Shown here piece after piece: positions 27,001 through 36,049 of a stretch of DNA of 64,000 nt. A model generated the notes under the pieces. It ran no database searches. It was not told the DNA's origin and saw nothing but the letters and a program-made list of their open reading frames with translations. The first letter of the stretch is position 1; the number at the start of each line of letters is the position of its first letter. This DNA is from DATFNI01 sp963712305 (lineage in GTDB: Bacteria > Bacteroidota > Rhodothermia > Balneolales > DATFMH01). The stretch is from assembly GCA_963712305.1 (NCBI GenBank), contig CAVQHI010000001.1:2046001-2110000 (forward strand), given 5' to 3'. Both the position numbers and the translations under genes were made by a program.

Positions 27001-27270
27001 GCCGCCATCCGTGGATTTCAGTAATCCACCGCCGGCGGTTCCCAGGTAGTACGTATATGGATCATCGGGCACCCCTGCAGCGACGACAGCCCGACCGCCG
27101 CGATATGGTCCGATGCTCCTCCATCTAAGCATGTTATAGAGTGATACCGGATAGGTATCCTCTGATGATTTCTTCTTATGCGGTTTTGTTGCCGGCGATA
27201 ATGCTGTCCCGGCAGCAAGTGAAATAGCCAATACGAAAATTGAGAGCGAATAAAAATGTGATCTGTTCAT
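24076..27270 (-). CDS. Giant secreted BNR/sortilin-type beta-propeller protein
   Basis: The 1064-residue product has a signal peptide (ILAISLAAGTALS region) and about 700 residues of VPS10/BNR-like blades. These start with RSIGPYRGGRAVVAAGVP and hold many Asp-box turns (STDGGKTW, STDAGKTW, SEDGGKTW, STDGGDTW, SDNGGKTW, STDNGQVW, TTDYGEHW). A C-terminal region follows with FAWDLRYPDAVEV and a coiled-coil-like helical stretch at about 900-1060. Databases tend to call this family glycosyl hydrolase or WD40/YVTN/BNR protein, but I see no catalytic signature. The gene at 27601 is a tandem paralogue of the same layout. It should be exported to the periplasm or surface. No sorting domain or lipobox is seen. 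Confidence 0.82.
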   Translation of the reverse strand: MNRSHFYSLSIFVLAISLAAGTALSPATKPHKKKSSEDTYPVSLYNMLRWRSIGPYRGGRAVVAAGVPDDPYTYYLGTAGGGLLKSTDGGKTWMNISDGYFHSSGVGAIAVAPSDPNVIYVGMGETNIRGNITPGDGVYKSTDAGKTWTNIDLDSTHFISKIIVDPRDPNRVYVAALGHVFNDNPDRGVYRSEDGGKTWQKILYHDEKSGAIDLAMDPNNPRILYAAIWQAYRAPWGLSSGGPGSGIYKSTDGGDTWKELSKNPGLPKGILGKIGLAVSHGNSTVWAMVEAKHGGLFRSDNGGKTWTLVNDYHDITLRPWYYTKIFADPNNDNVLYTVDEDFWKSIDAGKSFQSIETPHGDNHDLWINPNNSKIMIETNDGGGTVTFNGGKTWTKQDQNIAQFYHVSVDDRFPYRLYGAQQDFASISVKSRTKGYAITADAVHSVAGGESGYVWPKPDQPTITFGGGYEGDMERYDETTKETFTIAPWPEDMDGYGAVSYKYRFKWTFPIMFSPFNPDAMYAGSQYVLRSIDEGHSWTRISPDLTRNDKSKQQPSGGPITVDETGTENYDTIFSLAESPVQKGVLWAGSDDGLIHVSTDNGQVWKDVTPKNLPDWALVSMIEPSHFDAGTVYVAANRYMKDDFHPYVFKTTDYGEHWKMITDGLPDNEIVRAVREDPEKEGLLFLGTEYGAWVSFNNGDHWQKLQLNLPVVSVRDLQVQQRENDLVIATHGQGFWILDNLNPLRELSDKVKNADVYLFKPEHAYLMKGGSHWEPGEAAGQNPVNGAVVFYDLKNAPSAGTKVSLTFETMSGDTVRSVSYQNDSDKSAPFYGTDHSDKGLKMTANAGMNRFAWDLRYPDAVEVNGIKSGTFYSSKGPKVTPGMYKVMLEVGNHTYSQNLEVQTDPRIQATQNDFDQRLDLLKKIHKDLNLVNNKINKVESLHHQIDNILKKYESVSGASDLRAKGKTLKDSLDAVEADMIQKHIATDEDVLRYPVQLHTKISALGSTVGNSYDKPTVAMEQVFDHLDRKLHAQLTRLNNILDAQVPAFNQAVQSVGVGHPLYIAD

Positions 27271-27333
27271 GTAGCCAACGTGATTGATGAATCGAAATTA
27301 AATACTTGAAAAGGAATGAGCTATACATACCCT

Positions 27334-27480
27334 CGTTACGATGCTCTGCGTCGTAACGCTGTTTTGAAGCTCTGCTTCAATATTCCTAAGGGAAGCAGAG
27401 CTTCCCAAATTGCGATCCCAGGCAGACTTCGCCTGCCATAGGGGCTTCGTCTCCCGAAGGCAGAGCCCGGAATCTAGAGA
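27334..27480. repeat. Cluster of REP-like hairpins with conserved GCTCTGC loop
   Basis: Three hairpins stand in a row. CGTTACGA-T-GCTCTGC-G-TCGTAACG is at 27334-27358, TTGAA-GCTCTGC-TTCAA at 27364-27380 and GGGAA-GCAGAGC-TTCCC at 27390-27406. The stems differ completely, yet each is self-complementary, while the 7-base loop is constant (third copy inverted). Further small hairpins follow (GGCAG..CTGCC, CTTCG..CGAAG) up to about 27475. Hairpins of the same family flank the RAYT gene at 44132. Confidence 0.8.
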
Positions 27481-27537
27481 AATCATCGATATACTGCTTA
27501 GTCATTTTAAGTTCCAGTAAATCAGGTTGTTGGACAA

Positions 27538-27567
27538 CCCCCTAACCCCCTTTATTAAGGGGGAAAG
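27538..27567. repeat. CCCCCTAACCCCCTTTATTAAGGGGG intergenic repeat
   Basis: A hairpin-forming element (CCCCCTT with AAGGGGG) lies just after the stop of the giant BNR gene at 27601. A related degenerate copy is at 40137-40168. This element type is frequent in Bacteroidota intergenic DNA. Confidence 0.65.
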
Positions 27568-27600
27568 AAAAGCCTTTTCCATTTCTAAAGTTAATTTTCG

Positions 27601-30600
27601 TTATTCCTTTTTGATGTATACCGCTGGAATTCCAAGATCCTGAACCTTTTGATTGAAAGCGGGTATCTGCTGGTTGAAGATCGGTTCCAAACGGTTAAAC
27701 TGCGCATCAACCTGGGTATTAAGCGTATCAAACAAGGCATATGACTGTTGCGGCGGACGCGCATAAGCCGAGCTTACGTATGTATTCAACGACGCCAGTT
27801 TGATCCATAACCTGACCGGGTAATTCAAATCATCTTCTGACTGATGGATGTCCGGCTGATAGAGCTTCGATTCTACAGCATTCAGGCTATCGAGAATCGG
27901 CTGAGCAGCTTTCTTCAACTCCGAGTAGTGAGGATTGTCCTTAAGCTCGCTCAGGTACCCTTTCAGTTGCTTCTTTGCCGAAAGGATATGATTAACCTTC
28001 TCTGCCGTCACGTTCTGCTTGTCGTGTATCTTTTTCAAGAGATTGAATTCGGCCTGTAAATCTGCTTGTGTAGCTTCGATCCTTGGATCTTTTTTGACTT
28101 CAAGCCGCTGCTCCATCGTATTCTTGCCCGCTATTAAAACCACACGATAAACCCCGGGAACAACTTTGGGCCCATCCAGTGTCCCGCCGCTCGAGCCAAG
28201 TACCCTATTTGGAGGATTCTTCACTTCCGGATAGCGCAGATCCCAGACAAAACGATTCATACCGGAATCGGCCTTGATCTTCGGCTGATTCGATTCCGGC
28301 TTTGCTTCGTCATCGTCATCACCGCTGTCTTCTTCCGACATTTTTTTAGCGGCAGATTTACTGGAAAATGTGGCAATGGTATCTCCCGCCTGTGTGAGGA
28401 AATCGAGTTTTACGGTCGTAACACTATCCGGCTTATTCTTCAGATTATAGAAGAGAACAGCTCCGTTTGGGGGATTCTCACCGACCGTCATCCCCTCACG
28501 ATGTAAGCTGTATCCATCCATCAGGTACGCATGTTCCGGTTCAAACAGGTATGCATCCGAATCAGCTACTTTCTTAGATAGCTGACGCAACGGTTTCAGG
28601 TTATCCATGACCCAGAAGCCGCGCCCGTGAGTTGCCAGTACAAGATCATTTTCACGGTCCTGGATGGCCATGTCACGAACCTGTACGGGTGGGAGATTCA
28701 ACTGAAGCGGTTGCCAGTGATCTCCACCATTAAACGAGACCCAGACACCGTTTTGCGATCCCGCAAAGAGCAGGTTTGGATCTTTGGTGTCCTGGCGAAT
28801 GACACGCATATACAAATCATCCGGAATACCGGTTGTTATCTTTGTCCAGTGCTTGCCGTAATCGGTCGTCTTGTACAGATATGGATGAAAATCGTCAAGC
28901 TTATATCTGCTGGCGGCCACATACGCAGTACCGGCATCGAAATGAGAAGGCTCGATAATGCTAATTAAAGACCAGTCCGGGATGTCTTTCGGTGTCACGT
29001 CTTCCCAGTGCTGGCCATCATCGCGAGTCAGATGGATAAGCCCGTCATCCGATCCCACCCAGATCAATCCTTCCTTCAAGGGTGATTCTGCAACCGAGAA
29101 AATCGTATCATAATTCTCTGTTCCGGTTTCATCTTTGGTGATGGGACCACCGGAGCGCAATTGTTTAGTCTTATCATTACGCGTGAGATCCGGGCTAATT
29201 TGCGTCCAACTCATTCCCTGGTTGGTACTTTTGAAGAGATATTGGGCCGCTGTATACAAAGCATCCGGATTATGTTTCGATATCATGATCGGAAAGGTCC
29301 AGTTGAAGCGGTAGGATATCTCGCCGGCACCGTATCCATCCGTATTTTCCTGCCAAACCGAAATGTTGTGTGTCTGTTTGGTGTGATCATTATAGCTGGT
29401 CATAATACCGATGTAACTGCCGCCATAAGTGATCCACGGTTTTCCCGGTGTCGGTACGATATAGCCGCTCTCACCCCCGGCCACCTCGTGCCAGTCGCTG
29501 GTTGTTATACCATAACCGGTCGTCCGGCTTGCAATATCGATGGACGAGTTATCCTGCGAGGCGCCATAAATGTGATATGGAAACTGGTTGTCCAGGTTCA
29601 CATGGTAAATCTGTGCCGTGGGCTGATCCTGCTCGGTCCATGTTTTTCCACCGTTATATGAAACATTGGCGCCACCATCATTCGATTCAATCATAATCTG
29701 TGGATTACTGGGATTGAGCCAGAGATCGTGGTTATCACCATGAGGCGTGCGAATGCGATCGAAGCTCTTTCCGCCATCGACCGATTTATAAAATCCAAGA
29801 TCCGTGGCATACACCGTGTTCTCATCTTTGGGATCGGCAAAAATATAGGTGTAGTACCAGGCGCGCTGGGTCAGCTGGGTTTTGTGATAAAGACGCTGCC
29901 ATGTCTTTCCGGCGTCATCCGAGCGAAAAACACCACCATTCTTATTTTCAATTAACGCATATACCCGATTGGAGTTAACGGGAGATACGCTAACACCGAT
30001 CTTACCCATCAGTCCCTTAGGCATGCCCGGGTTGTGTGAGATATTGGTCCAGTGATCGCCGCCATCTGTCGATTTATACAGTCCGCTGCCTTCGCCTCCA
30101 CTGGACATAATCCATGGTGTCCGATACGATTGCCAAAAAGAAGCATACAAAACTCTGGGATTATTGGGATCGAGCGAGATATCAATGGCACCCGTCTTAT
30201 CGTCCACGTACAAAATCTTTTCCCAGGTCTTCCCTCCATCTTTTGATCGATACAGGCCGCGATCTTTGTTGTCTTTAAACACATGCCCCAATGCCGCAAC
30301 GTAAACATGATCAGGATCTTTCGGATCGACGACGATGCGGCTGATCACATGCGTTTCACCAAGTCCGATATTCTCCCATGTCTTGCCGCCATCGGTGGAC
30401 TTATAAACCCCATCGCCGGTAAACATGTTGCCGCGGATCGCCGATTCACCCATTCCGACGTAAACCACGTTGGGATCTGATGGAGCTACAGTTATGGCTC
30501 CAACAGCACCTCTTTTGAAATATTTGTCAGAAATATTCAGCCATGTTTTTCCACCATCGGTCGTCTTCCAGAGCCCGCCGCCTGCCGACCCAAAATAGAA

Positions 30601-30879
30601 GGTATAGGGTTTGCCAACCACCCCTGATACGGCAATCGAACGCCCCCCTTGCCAAGGACCAATGGATCGGTACTTCAGAGCCTTATAAGTAGACTCAGGA
30701 TATTGATAATCTTGCTTATTCGTTGATTTACCCTGCCCGTATACCTGGATAACGACGAGTAAAATAAGAGATGAGGCAGCGAAAAAAGAACGGATTACGC
30801 CCCTTGAAAAATGAGAAAATCGAGTCATTCCACACATATTATTTAAGTCTAACTCAACTGAGTTTATATTATCTGTCAA
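27601..30879 (-). CDS. Giant secreted BNR/sortilin-type beta-propeller protein, paralogue
   Basis: The open frame gives 1092 residues, but the signal peptide (FFAASSLILLVVIQVYGQG) is preceded by about 30 residues, so a start at one of the internal Met codons (MCGMTRFSHFS) is likely. The layout equals that of the 24076 gene: RSIGPWQGGRSIAVSGVVG, many SxDGGKTW turns, FVWDLRYPEVKNPPN and a helical C-terminus. It has an extra acidic insert (EEDSGDDDDEAKPE) near residue 870. The two genes are about 330 bp apart with REP hairpins between them, so they are probably transcribed separately. The role is unknown; such propellers bind proteins or glycans outside the cell. Confidence 0.82.
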   Translation of the reverse strand: MTDNINSVELDLNNMCGMTRFSHFSRGVIRSFFAASSLILLVVIQVYGQGKSTNKQDYQYPESTYKALKYRSIGPWQGGRSIAVSGVVGKPYTFYFGSAGGGLWKTTDGGKTWLNISDKYFKRGAVGAITVAPSDPNVVYVGMGESAIRGNMFTGDGVYKSTDGGKTWENIGLGETHVISRIVVDPKDPDHVYVAALGHVFKDNKDRGLYRSKDGGKTWEKILYVDDKTGAIDISLDPNNPRVLYASFWQSYRTPWIMSSGGEGSGLYKSTDGGDHWTNISHNPGMPKGLMGKIGVSVSPVNSNRVYALIENKNGGVFRSDDAGKTWQRLYHKTQLTQRAWYYTYIFADPKDENTVYATDLGFYKSVDGGKSFDRIRTPHGDNHDLWLNPSNPQIMIESNDGGANVSYNGGKTWTEQDQPTAQIYHVNLDNQFPYHIYGASQDNSSIDIASRTTGYGITTSDWHEVAGGESGYIVPTPGKPWITYGGSYIGIMTSYNDHTKQTHNISVWQENTDGYGAGEISYRFNWTFPIMISKHNPDALYTAAQYLFKSTNQGMSWTQISPDLTRNDKTKQLRSGGPITKDETGTENYDTIFSVAESPLKEGLIWVGSDDGLIHLTRDDGQHWEDVTPKDIPDWSLISIIEPSHFDAGTAYVAASRYKLDDFHPYLYKTTDYGKHWTKITTGIPDDLYMRVIRQDTKDPNLLFAGSQNGVWVSFNGGDHWQPLQLNLPPVQVRDMAIQDRENDLVLATHGRGFWVMDNLKPLRQLSKKVADSDAYLFEPEHAYLMDGYSLHREGMTVGENPPNGAVLFYNLKNKPDSVTTVKLDFLTQAGDTIATFSSKSAAKKMSEEDSGDDDDEAKPESNQPKIKADSGMNRFVWDLRYPEVKNPPNRVLGSSGGTLDGPKVVPGVYRVVLIAGKNTMEQRLEVKKDPRIEATQADLQAEFNLLKKIHDKQNVTAEKVNHILSAKKQLKGYLSELKDNPHYSELKKAAQPILDSLNAVESKLYQPDIHQSEDDLNYPVRLWIKLASLNTYVSSAYARPPQQSYALFDTLNTQVDAQFNRLEPIFNQQIPAFNQKVQDLGIPAVYIKKE

Positions 30880-30963
30880 AGTAGCTAATGCCGACCGAAC
30901 CGTAAGTAAAAAGTTGTTAACCGCTTAGCACGCTTTGTTAAAGAGTTGGTCTGTATAAAATAA

Positions 30964-30995
30964 AAAGCCCCTTCACTTTACAGTAAAGGAGCTTT
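30964..30995 (-). terminator. Terminator of the susCD-like operon
   Basis: AAAGCCCCTTCAC and GTAAAGGAGCTTT pair with two wobbles. On the minus strand the stem ends in CTTTTTATTTTA, a good U tract, 26 bp after the susD-like stop. Confidence 0.75.
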
Positions 30996-31020
30996 ATAAA
31001 CGCTATAGATCCTTCATTAA

Positions 31021-32445
31021 TTAAGATCCATATCCATCATTTTGAGTCAGCTTTGGATTAGCATCCATTTCCCGTTGCGGGATCGGGAAGACCAGCTTGG
31101 TGGAATTCCAGGGAATGCTTCCAACTGAACCATGAGTACGTTTTATGTCATCCAGGAAGTGTCCTTCAAAGGCAAGCTCTTTCTTGCGTTCGGTCAGGAT
31201 GTCTTGAACACTTGAAATGGCTGTCATATCCGGCAGGCCAGCCCGTTCGCGAATGGTATTAACATCAGCGAGCGGAGTTGCGCCGGTACTTGAGCCCAGG
31301 CGATAATTACACTCGGCACGAGTCAGGTACATCTCAGCAAGACGGAAGACTACAACATTGGCAAAAGGATTGTCATACTTGTGCGTGTAGTAGTTCGTAC
31401 CATCCGTACTCAGATAGAACTGCTGAAAACGGGCATCTGTGGAGTCAAACTGGCTCATGAAAGCCTGTGTCATGGTTATGTCGCCACGCCCCGGGTTGGA
31501 AACATCACCAGATGATGAAGAGGCATAAAACGTCTGCAGGCTGTTGGTACCGTCTTGTGAGTTAACCTGCATATCAAAAATATCCTCAGTGGTATTAGCT
31601 CCGTTGTTGAACTCATCCAAATAGTTCTTAACAAGGCTGAAATTACCACTTGCTATCACCCTGTTAGCTTCAGCAAGGGCGTTTTGATAATCGCCCATCA
31701 TCAGATAAACACGTGATAACATAGCACTGGCAGCGTACGTCGTTGCAAAGAAGCTATTTGATTCGGGAAGCTTTGATTTTGCATCGGTCAGATCACTGAT
31801 GACCTGCTTATATACGTCGCCAACCGAACTACGGGATACATTATCCTGACTGGTGATGCCTCTCGTTGGATTCAAAACGATCGGCACTCCTTTATTTCCA
31901 TTAGGATCTCCATCCGTATAGGTTTTTCCCCAAAGATCAACGAGCTCGAAGTATATCGATCCACGAATAAATTTCGCTTCAGCTTCAACAGTCGTTTTCG
32001 TATTGGCATCAGTGATCTTGTCAAGTGATACTAACACGTTGTTACAAATGTTGATCGTCTGGTAGGAATTTTGCCACATATCTCTAACAAAACTATTATC
32101 CACGTGAATGGCTTTATTGTTAGCTTCACGAGGTTCCTGATAAGTTCCGCCCCACTTCATCTCGTTCGTTGCAGCCAGCAGGTCCGGCATCATCATGAAC
32201 TGACCCCCGAACAGGTAGTAGTCGCCCATTTCATTATAGGCGCCAATGAGCACATTCTGAACATCCTGTGCTGAATTCAACGCCAGGGTTTGGTCAATAG
32301 ACTGCTGGGGCTGAACATTCAGGTATTTGTCGCAAGCCGACAAACCCAGAACCAAACTCAGCAGAAGCATCGACATTGTTTTTACTCGATTCATTCGCTT
32401 CGGAATTTGAGTGAAAAATTGATTTGTGAAATTTTCCTTCTTCAT
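31021..32445 (-). CDS. SusD/RagB-family nutrient-binding outer-membrane lipoprotein
   Basis: The 474-residue product has a lipoprotein signal with lipobox LSAC (LLLSLVLGLSACDKYLNVQPQQ) and the SusD_RagB layout: TPR-like helices (ASAMLSRVYLMMGDYQNALAEANRVI) and a C-terminal segment NTIRERAGLPDMT, ELAFEGHFLDDIKR and PIPQREMDANPKLTQNDGY. Alternative start at MNRVKTMSMLL, 17 codons inside, would give a more normal signal length. SusD proteins cap the SusC channel at the surface and hand over oligomeric nutrients such as glycans or peptides. It follows the susC-like gene by 11 bp on the same strand. No glycoside hydrolase lies nearby, so the substrate cannot be named. Confidence 0.93.
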   Translation of the reverse strand: MKKENFTNQFFTQIPKRMNRVKTMSMLLLSLVLGLSACDKYLNVQPQQSIDQTLALNSAQDVQNVLIGAYNEMGDYYLFGGQFMMMPDLLAATNEMKWGGTYQEPREANNKAIHVDNSFVRDMWQNSYQTINICNNVLVSLDKITDANTKTTVEAEAKFIRGSIYFELVDLWGKTYTDGDPNGNKGVPIVLNPTRGITSQDNVSRSSVGDVYKQVISDLTDAKSKLPESNSFFATTYAASAMLSRVYLMMGDYQNALAEANRVIASGNFSLVKNYLDEFNNGANTTEDIFDMQVNSQDGTNSLQTFYASSSSGDVSNPGRGDITMTQAFMSQFDSTDARFQQFYLSTDGTNYYTHKYDNPFANVVVFRLAEMYLTRAECNYRLGSSTGATPLADVNTIRERAGLPDMTAISSVQDILTERKKELAFEGHFLDDIKRTHGSVGSIPWNSTKLVFPIPQREMDANPKLTQNDGYGS

Positions 32446-32456
32446 AGCTGCCTCCT

Positions 32457-35400
32457 TTAGAATCCGAGATTAATACCAACGGAAACAGTACGAGCCTGTG
32501 GAGCAGCATAGAAGTCATTTCCAAGGCCAATGTTGCTGTTCAGCCAGTCCGTATTAACCTCAGGATCAAAACCTTTGTACTTAGTAAAAGTCAGCAGGTT
32601 CTGTCCGGTTACAAACAGCTTGATCTGACGCAATCCATTTAATCTGTTCAGAACACTCTTGGGCAGATCATAGGAGAACGTTGCATTTTTCAGTCGAAGG
32701 TACGTTCCATCATCGAGATAGCGAGATGAATCGCCGGTACCGTTATCCGCAAACAAGCGGGCCTGTGGCACCATCGTTACGTCACCCGGTTTTTGCCAGG
32801 AGTTAAGCTGGTCAACCGTTTGGTTGTCAAAATAACTTCCACTGGCTGACATGTACTTACCACCACCGTTAAAGATCTTATTTCCGTATACGAGGTAGAA
32901 CATGAAGCTCAGGTTGAAACCTTTATACGAAAAGTTGTTGGTAAGGCCAGCCGTAAATTTCGGATTAGGATTGCCAATGACAACACGTTGTGCGGCATCG
33001 TAATTGTTTGTCACATAACGACCGCCAAACATGCCACTTTTCTTGAACGCGGTTCCATCAGCAATTTCCGCTTGTGTTGGAGTACGATTCAAGTAATAAA
33101 GAGCATCTCCGTTATCCGGGTTAGCACCGGCAAACGCCTGCGCAAAGAAGATACCGATTGGCTGACCTTCCATGGCGCGATTGATGAATCCACCGGTAAT
33201 GACCTGACCCTGGAGGCTGGTAATTTTGTTTTGATTTGCTGCAAAGTTGAAGTTGGTCGACCAGTAAAACTTGCCAAGCAGGTTTACGGTATTGACAACA
33301 AGCTCAATCCCCTTGTTCTGGAGTTTACCAACATTACGCGTTTGCGTGGTAAAACCTGTTGTTGCAGGAACGTTGACATTGAGAAGCAGGTCCTTGGTCT
33401 TCTTATAGTAGTAGTCAACTTCACCATTGATACGTTGATTCAGGAATCCAAAGTCAATACCAATATCTGTCTGGGCTGTTTGTTCCCATTTCAAATTCGG
33501 ATTTGGCGTTTGACTGGGTGAGGTTCCTGAAAAACCGGCGTAGGATACACCACCATACAAGCCGCGTGAGGCGAAGTTTCCAATACCAGCGGCGTTACCT
33601 GTAATACCGTAGCTGGCACGTAGTTTCAGGAAGCTGATTATTGAATTGTCTCTCAGGAAGTTTTCTTGACTCAGTATCCATCCTACCGATGCGGCCGGGA
33701 AGAATCCATAGCGGTGATCTTTACCGAATCGGGAAGAGCCGTCCATACGACCACTCAAAGACACCAGATAGCGATCTTTGTATTTGTAGTTGGCACGTGC
33801 GAAATATGACAGGAAGCTAAAGGTGGTGGCTTGTGTATTACCGCCAACGATCTGAGCGGCACTAATCACCTGGCGAAACTGATCACTCGGGTAACCGACA
33901 CCCTCAACGTAACTCTGATCCTGATTTGACCGCTGGTAACTGATTCCGGCAGTAGCATCAATATCATGGACAGAATTAAACGTATTGCTGTATTCAGCAA
34001 AGTTGTTCAGTGTATAGTTAACCACGCGATCCCAGGTCTGTAAAGCATCACCATTGCTATATCCTGTATTCCGTGCTGTCTTTGTTCCGAACCAGCGTTG
34101 TTCATTCTGATCGTACAAATCCAGTCCAAACTCACTACGATACATCAAATGCTGGGTAATGTTATACTGAGCATATGCATTCGCATAGGTATGGAAAGAA
34201 TTTACCGGGAATGAAGCATTGTCTTTATATAACAAGCCATCAAAGTACAGTGAATTATCGCCAATATAATTACCCTGACTATCGCGGATAGGCTGGATAG
34301 GAGGCTGAGCAAGCAACTGTACCGGCGTTGAAAAGGCGTCGTCATCAGGGACACGCTTATTAGTAGTCTTTACGAGATTGACTTTTAAACCGATCGTTAC
34401 TTTGTCATTTGCCTTGTGATCTAAATTCAAACGACCACTAATACGCTGCAGGTAATTTTCAATTATGATACCAGTGGTATTGCTGTAATTACCGGATGCA
34501 TAGAAGGTGGTTTTGTCATTTCCACCACTTGCAGAAATTTCGAAGTTTTTAAAACCGGCATTTTTATTGAAAGCCTGATCGACCCAGTTATAATTGCCGG
34601 GGCTGTTTTGCGACCAGTTCCCCAAAGAATATTTATTGAAATGGGAGGTCACATATCCGACATAATCATAGCCATCGTTCCAATATGTGACGGCATTTTT
34701 TGCAGACTGCAGGAAATAATCAGAGTATTGCTTGCCATTCATGAACTTCCGTTTACCAGTTGGTCCGCTGAAGCCCTGGGAGTACTTTACATCAAACTGT
34801 GTTTTCCCGGACTGTCCACTTTTGGTCGTGATGATAATCACACCGTTGGATGCCCTCGAGCCGTAAATAGCTGCTGCCGAAGCATCTTTCAGGATATTGA
34901 TGGACTGGATATCTTCAAAGTTCAAGTCAGCCAACGGGTTGGTCTGTGAAGAAGTACCATTGTATGTGGAACTCTGATTGTCTGAAGTAACCGGCACACC
35001 GTCAATAACGACGAGTGGTTGATTACTTGCCGACACAGATGAGGCCCCACGAATACGAATCTGCATGGCCTGTCCCAGCTTACCGTTGTTCTGCTGAATG
35101 ACAACCCCTGCGTTGCGTCCCTGGATCGCTGATTCGAAGTTTGGAACAGGTACGTTCTGAATATCTTTTCCGGAAACAGATGCTACGTTACCCGTCATAT
35201 CTTTTTTGATCTGAGAGCCGTAACCCACAACAACTACATCATTTAGCTGCTCGGTATTGGAAGCCATTGCCACGTTAATGGTATTCTGGTCCCCAATCTC
35301 CACTTCTTGTTGTTTTGTTCCGATGTAGGAAAAAATGAGTGTCCCGCCTGCTTCTGGTACATTCAGAGTATATTTTCCATTCACATCGGTTACCGTACCG

Positions 35401-35555
35401 TTCTGCGTTCCTTTTAAAACGATGTTAACACCTGGTAATGGTGAACCATCGCTCTTCATCGTCACTTTTCCGCTGATGGTGCGTGTTTGTTGGGCCATGG
35501 CAACGCCAAGACACAAAAACATAACGGCACCAAGAGTCAGTAACACTTTTTTCAT
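32457..35555 (-). CDS. SusC/RagA-family TonB-linked outer-membrane transporter
   Basis: The 1032-residue product has a clear signal peptide (cut near VAMAQQ), an N-terminal carboxypeptidase-regulatory-like domain (ISGKVTMKSDGSPLPGVNIVLKGT) and the SusC signature GYGSQIKKDMTGNVASVSG. The plug follows (IRIRGASSVSASNQPLVVIDGVPV, ILKDASAAAIYGSRASNGVI), then a beta-barrel ending VSVGINLGF. It forms the energised pore partnered by the SusD-like lipoprotein encoded 11 bp downstream. No anti-sigma or hybrid regulator is adjacent. A CTTTGCG-type Bacteroidota promoter motif may lie about 55 bp upstream (near 35612), though its match to the consensus is weak. Confidence 0.95.
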   Translation of the reverse strand: MKKVLLTLGAVMFLCLGVAMAQQTRTISGKVTMKSDGSPLPGVNIVLKGTQNGTVTDVNGKYTLNVPEAGGTLIFSYIGTKQQEVEIGDQNTINVAMASNTEQLNDVVVVGYGSQIKKDMTGNVASVSGKDIQNVPVPNFESAIQGRNAGVVIQQNNGKLGQAMQIRIRGASSVSASNQPLVVIDGVPVTSDNQSSTYNGTSSQTNPLADLNFEDIQSINILKDASAAAIYGSRASNGVIIITTKSGQSGKTQFDVKYSQGFSGPTGKRKFMNGKQYSDYFLQSAKNAVTYWNDGYDYVGYVTSHFNKYSLGNWSQNSPGNYNWVDQAFNKNAGFKNFEISASGGNDKTTFYASGNYSNTTGIIIENYLQRISGRLNLDHKANDKVTIGLKVNLVKTTNKRVPDDDAFSTPVQLLAQPPIQPIRDSQGNYIGDNSLYFDGLLYKDNASFPVNSFHTYANAYAQYNITQHLMYRSEFGLDLYDQNEQRWFGTKTARNTGYSNGDALQTWDRVVNYTLNNFAEYSNTFNSVHDIDATAGISYQRSNQDQSYVEGVGYPSDQFRQVISAAQIVGGNTQATTFSFLSYFARANYKYKDRYLVSLSGRMDGSSRFGKDHRYGFFPAASVGWILSQENFLRDNSIISFLKLRASYGITGNAAGIGNFASRGLYGGVSYAGFSGTSPSQTPNPNLKWEQTAQTDIGIDFGFLNQRINGEVDYYYKKTKDLLLNVNVPATTGFTTQTRNVGKLQNKGIELVVNTVNLLGKFYWSTNFNFAANQNKITSLQGQVITGGFINRAMEGQPIGIFFAQAFAGANPDNGDALYYLNRTPTQAEIADGTAFKKSGMFGGRYVTNNYDAAQRVVIGNPNPKFTAGLTNNFSYKGFNLSFMFYLVYGNKIFNGGGKYMSASGSYFDNQTVDQLNSWQKPGDVTMVPQARLFADNGTGDSSRYLDDGTYLRLKNATFSYDLPKSVLNRLNGLRQIKLFVTGQNLLTFTKYKGFDPEVNTDWLNSNIGLGNDFYAAPQARTVSVGINLGF

Positions 35556-36049
35556 ATCGTAGTGTATTTTAGTTTACGGATGCTTCAGTTTCCCGCAACA
35601 GCGCAGACGCAAAGGTCTAACACTCCTGCAGTGTATTGGATTGGTTAAGATTTCCCCTACCCTCGCCCGTTTCTGTAGAGGCAAAGTAACCACGACATCA
35701 ACCGGAAATAGCCAACTTCCGGTGATCATCCAATGTTTAATGATTGTAGTTGGTTTCGATAATTCACTTTAATGTTTTAAACCCCTCACTACAATCAAGA
35801 CACACGTGAAATTCATCAATATTGATGATATATGCAATTTCCAATATTTTGTAAGTTCCTGTTTACCCCCAAAAAAGACCGGAATATCACTTTACTACCT
35901 CATTAATTAAATAGAAAAGGGCTTTCTAAGTTGAAAAATTTTATTTTCAACTTTTTCTAAATCATCATTAATCCTTTAACATCGACCGTTTGCATTCCCA
36001 TACTCCACGTATTGCTTAAGAATCAAACGCCTGATTATTCTTCCCGATA
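35556..36049. other. Intergenic region upstream of the susC-like gene
   Basis: About 490 bp, AT-rich in its outer half. It holds the promoter of the susCD-like operon, perhaps the minus-strand TTACTTTG (complement of 35703-35710) or GACCTTTGCG (near 35610-35620). I see no reading frame or RNA. Confidence 0.4.
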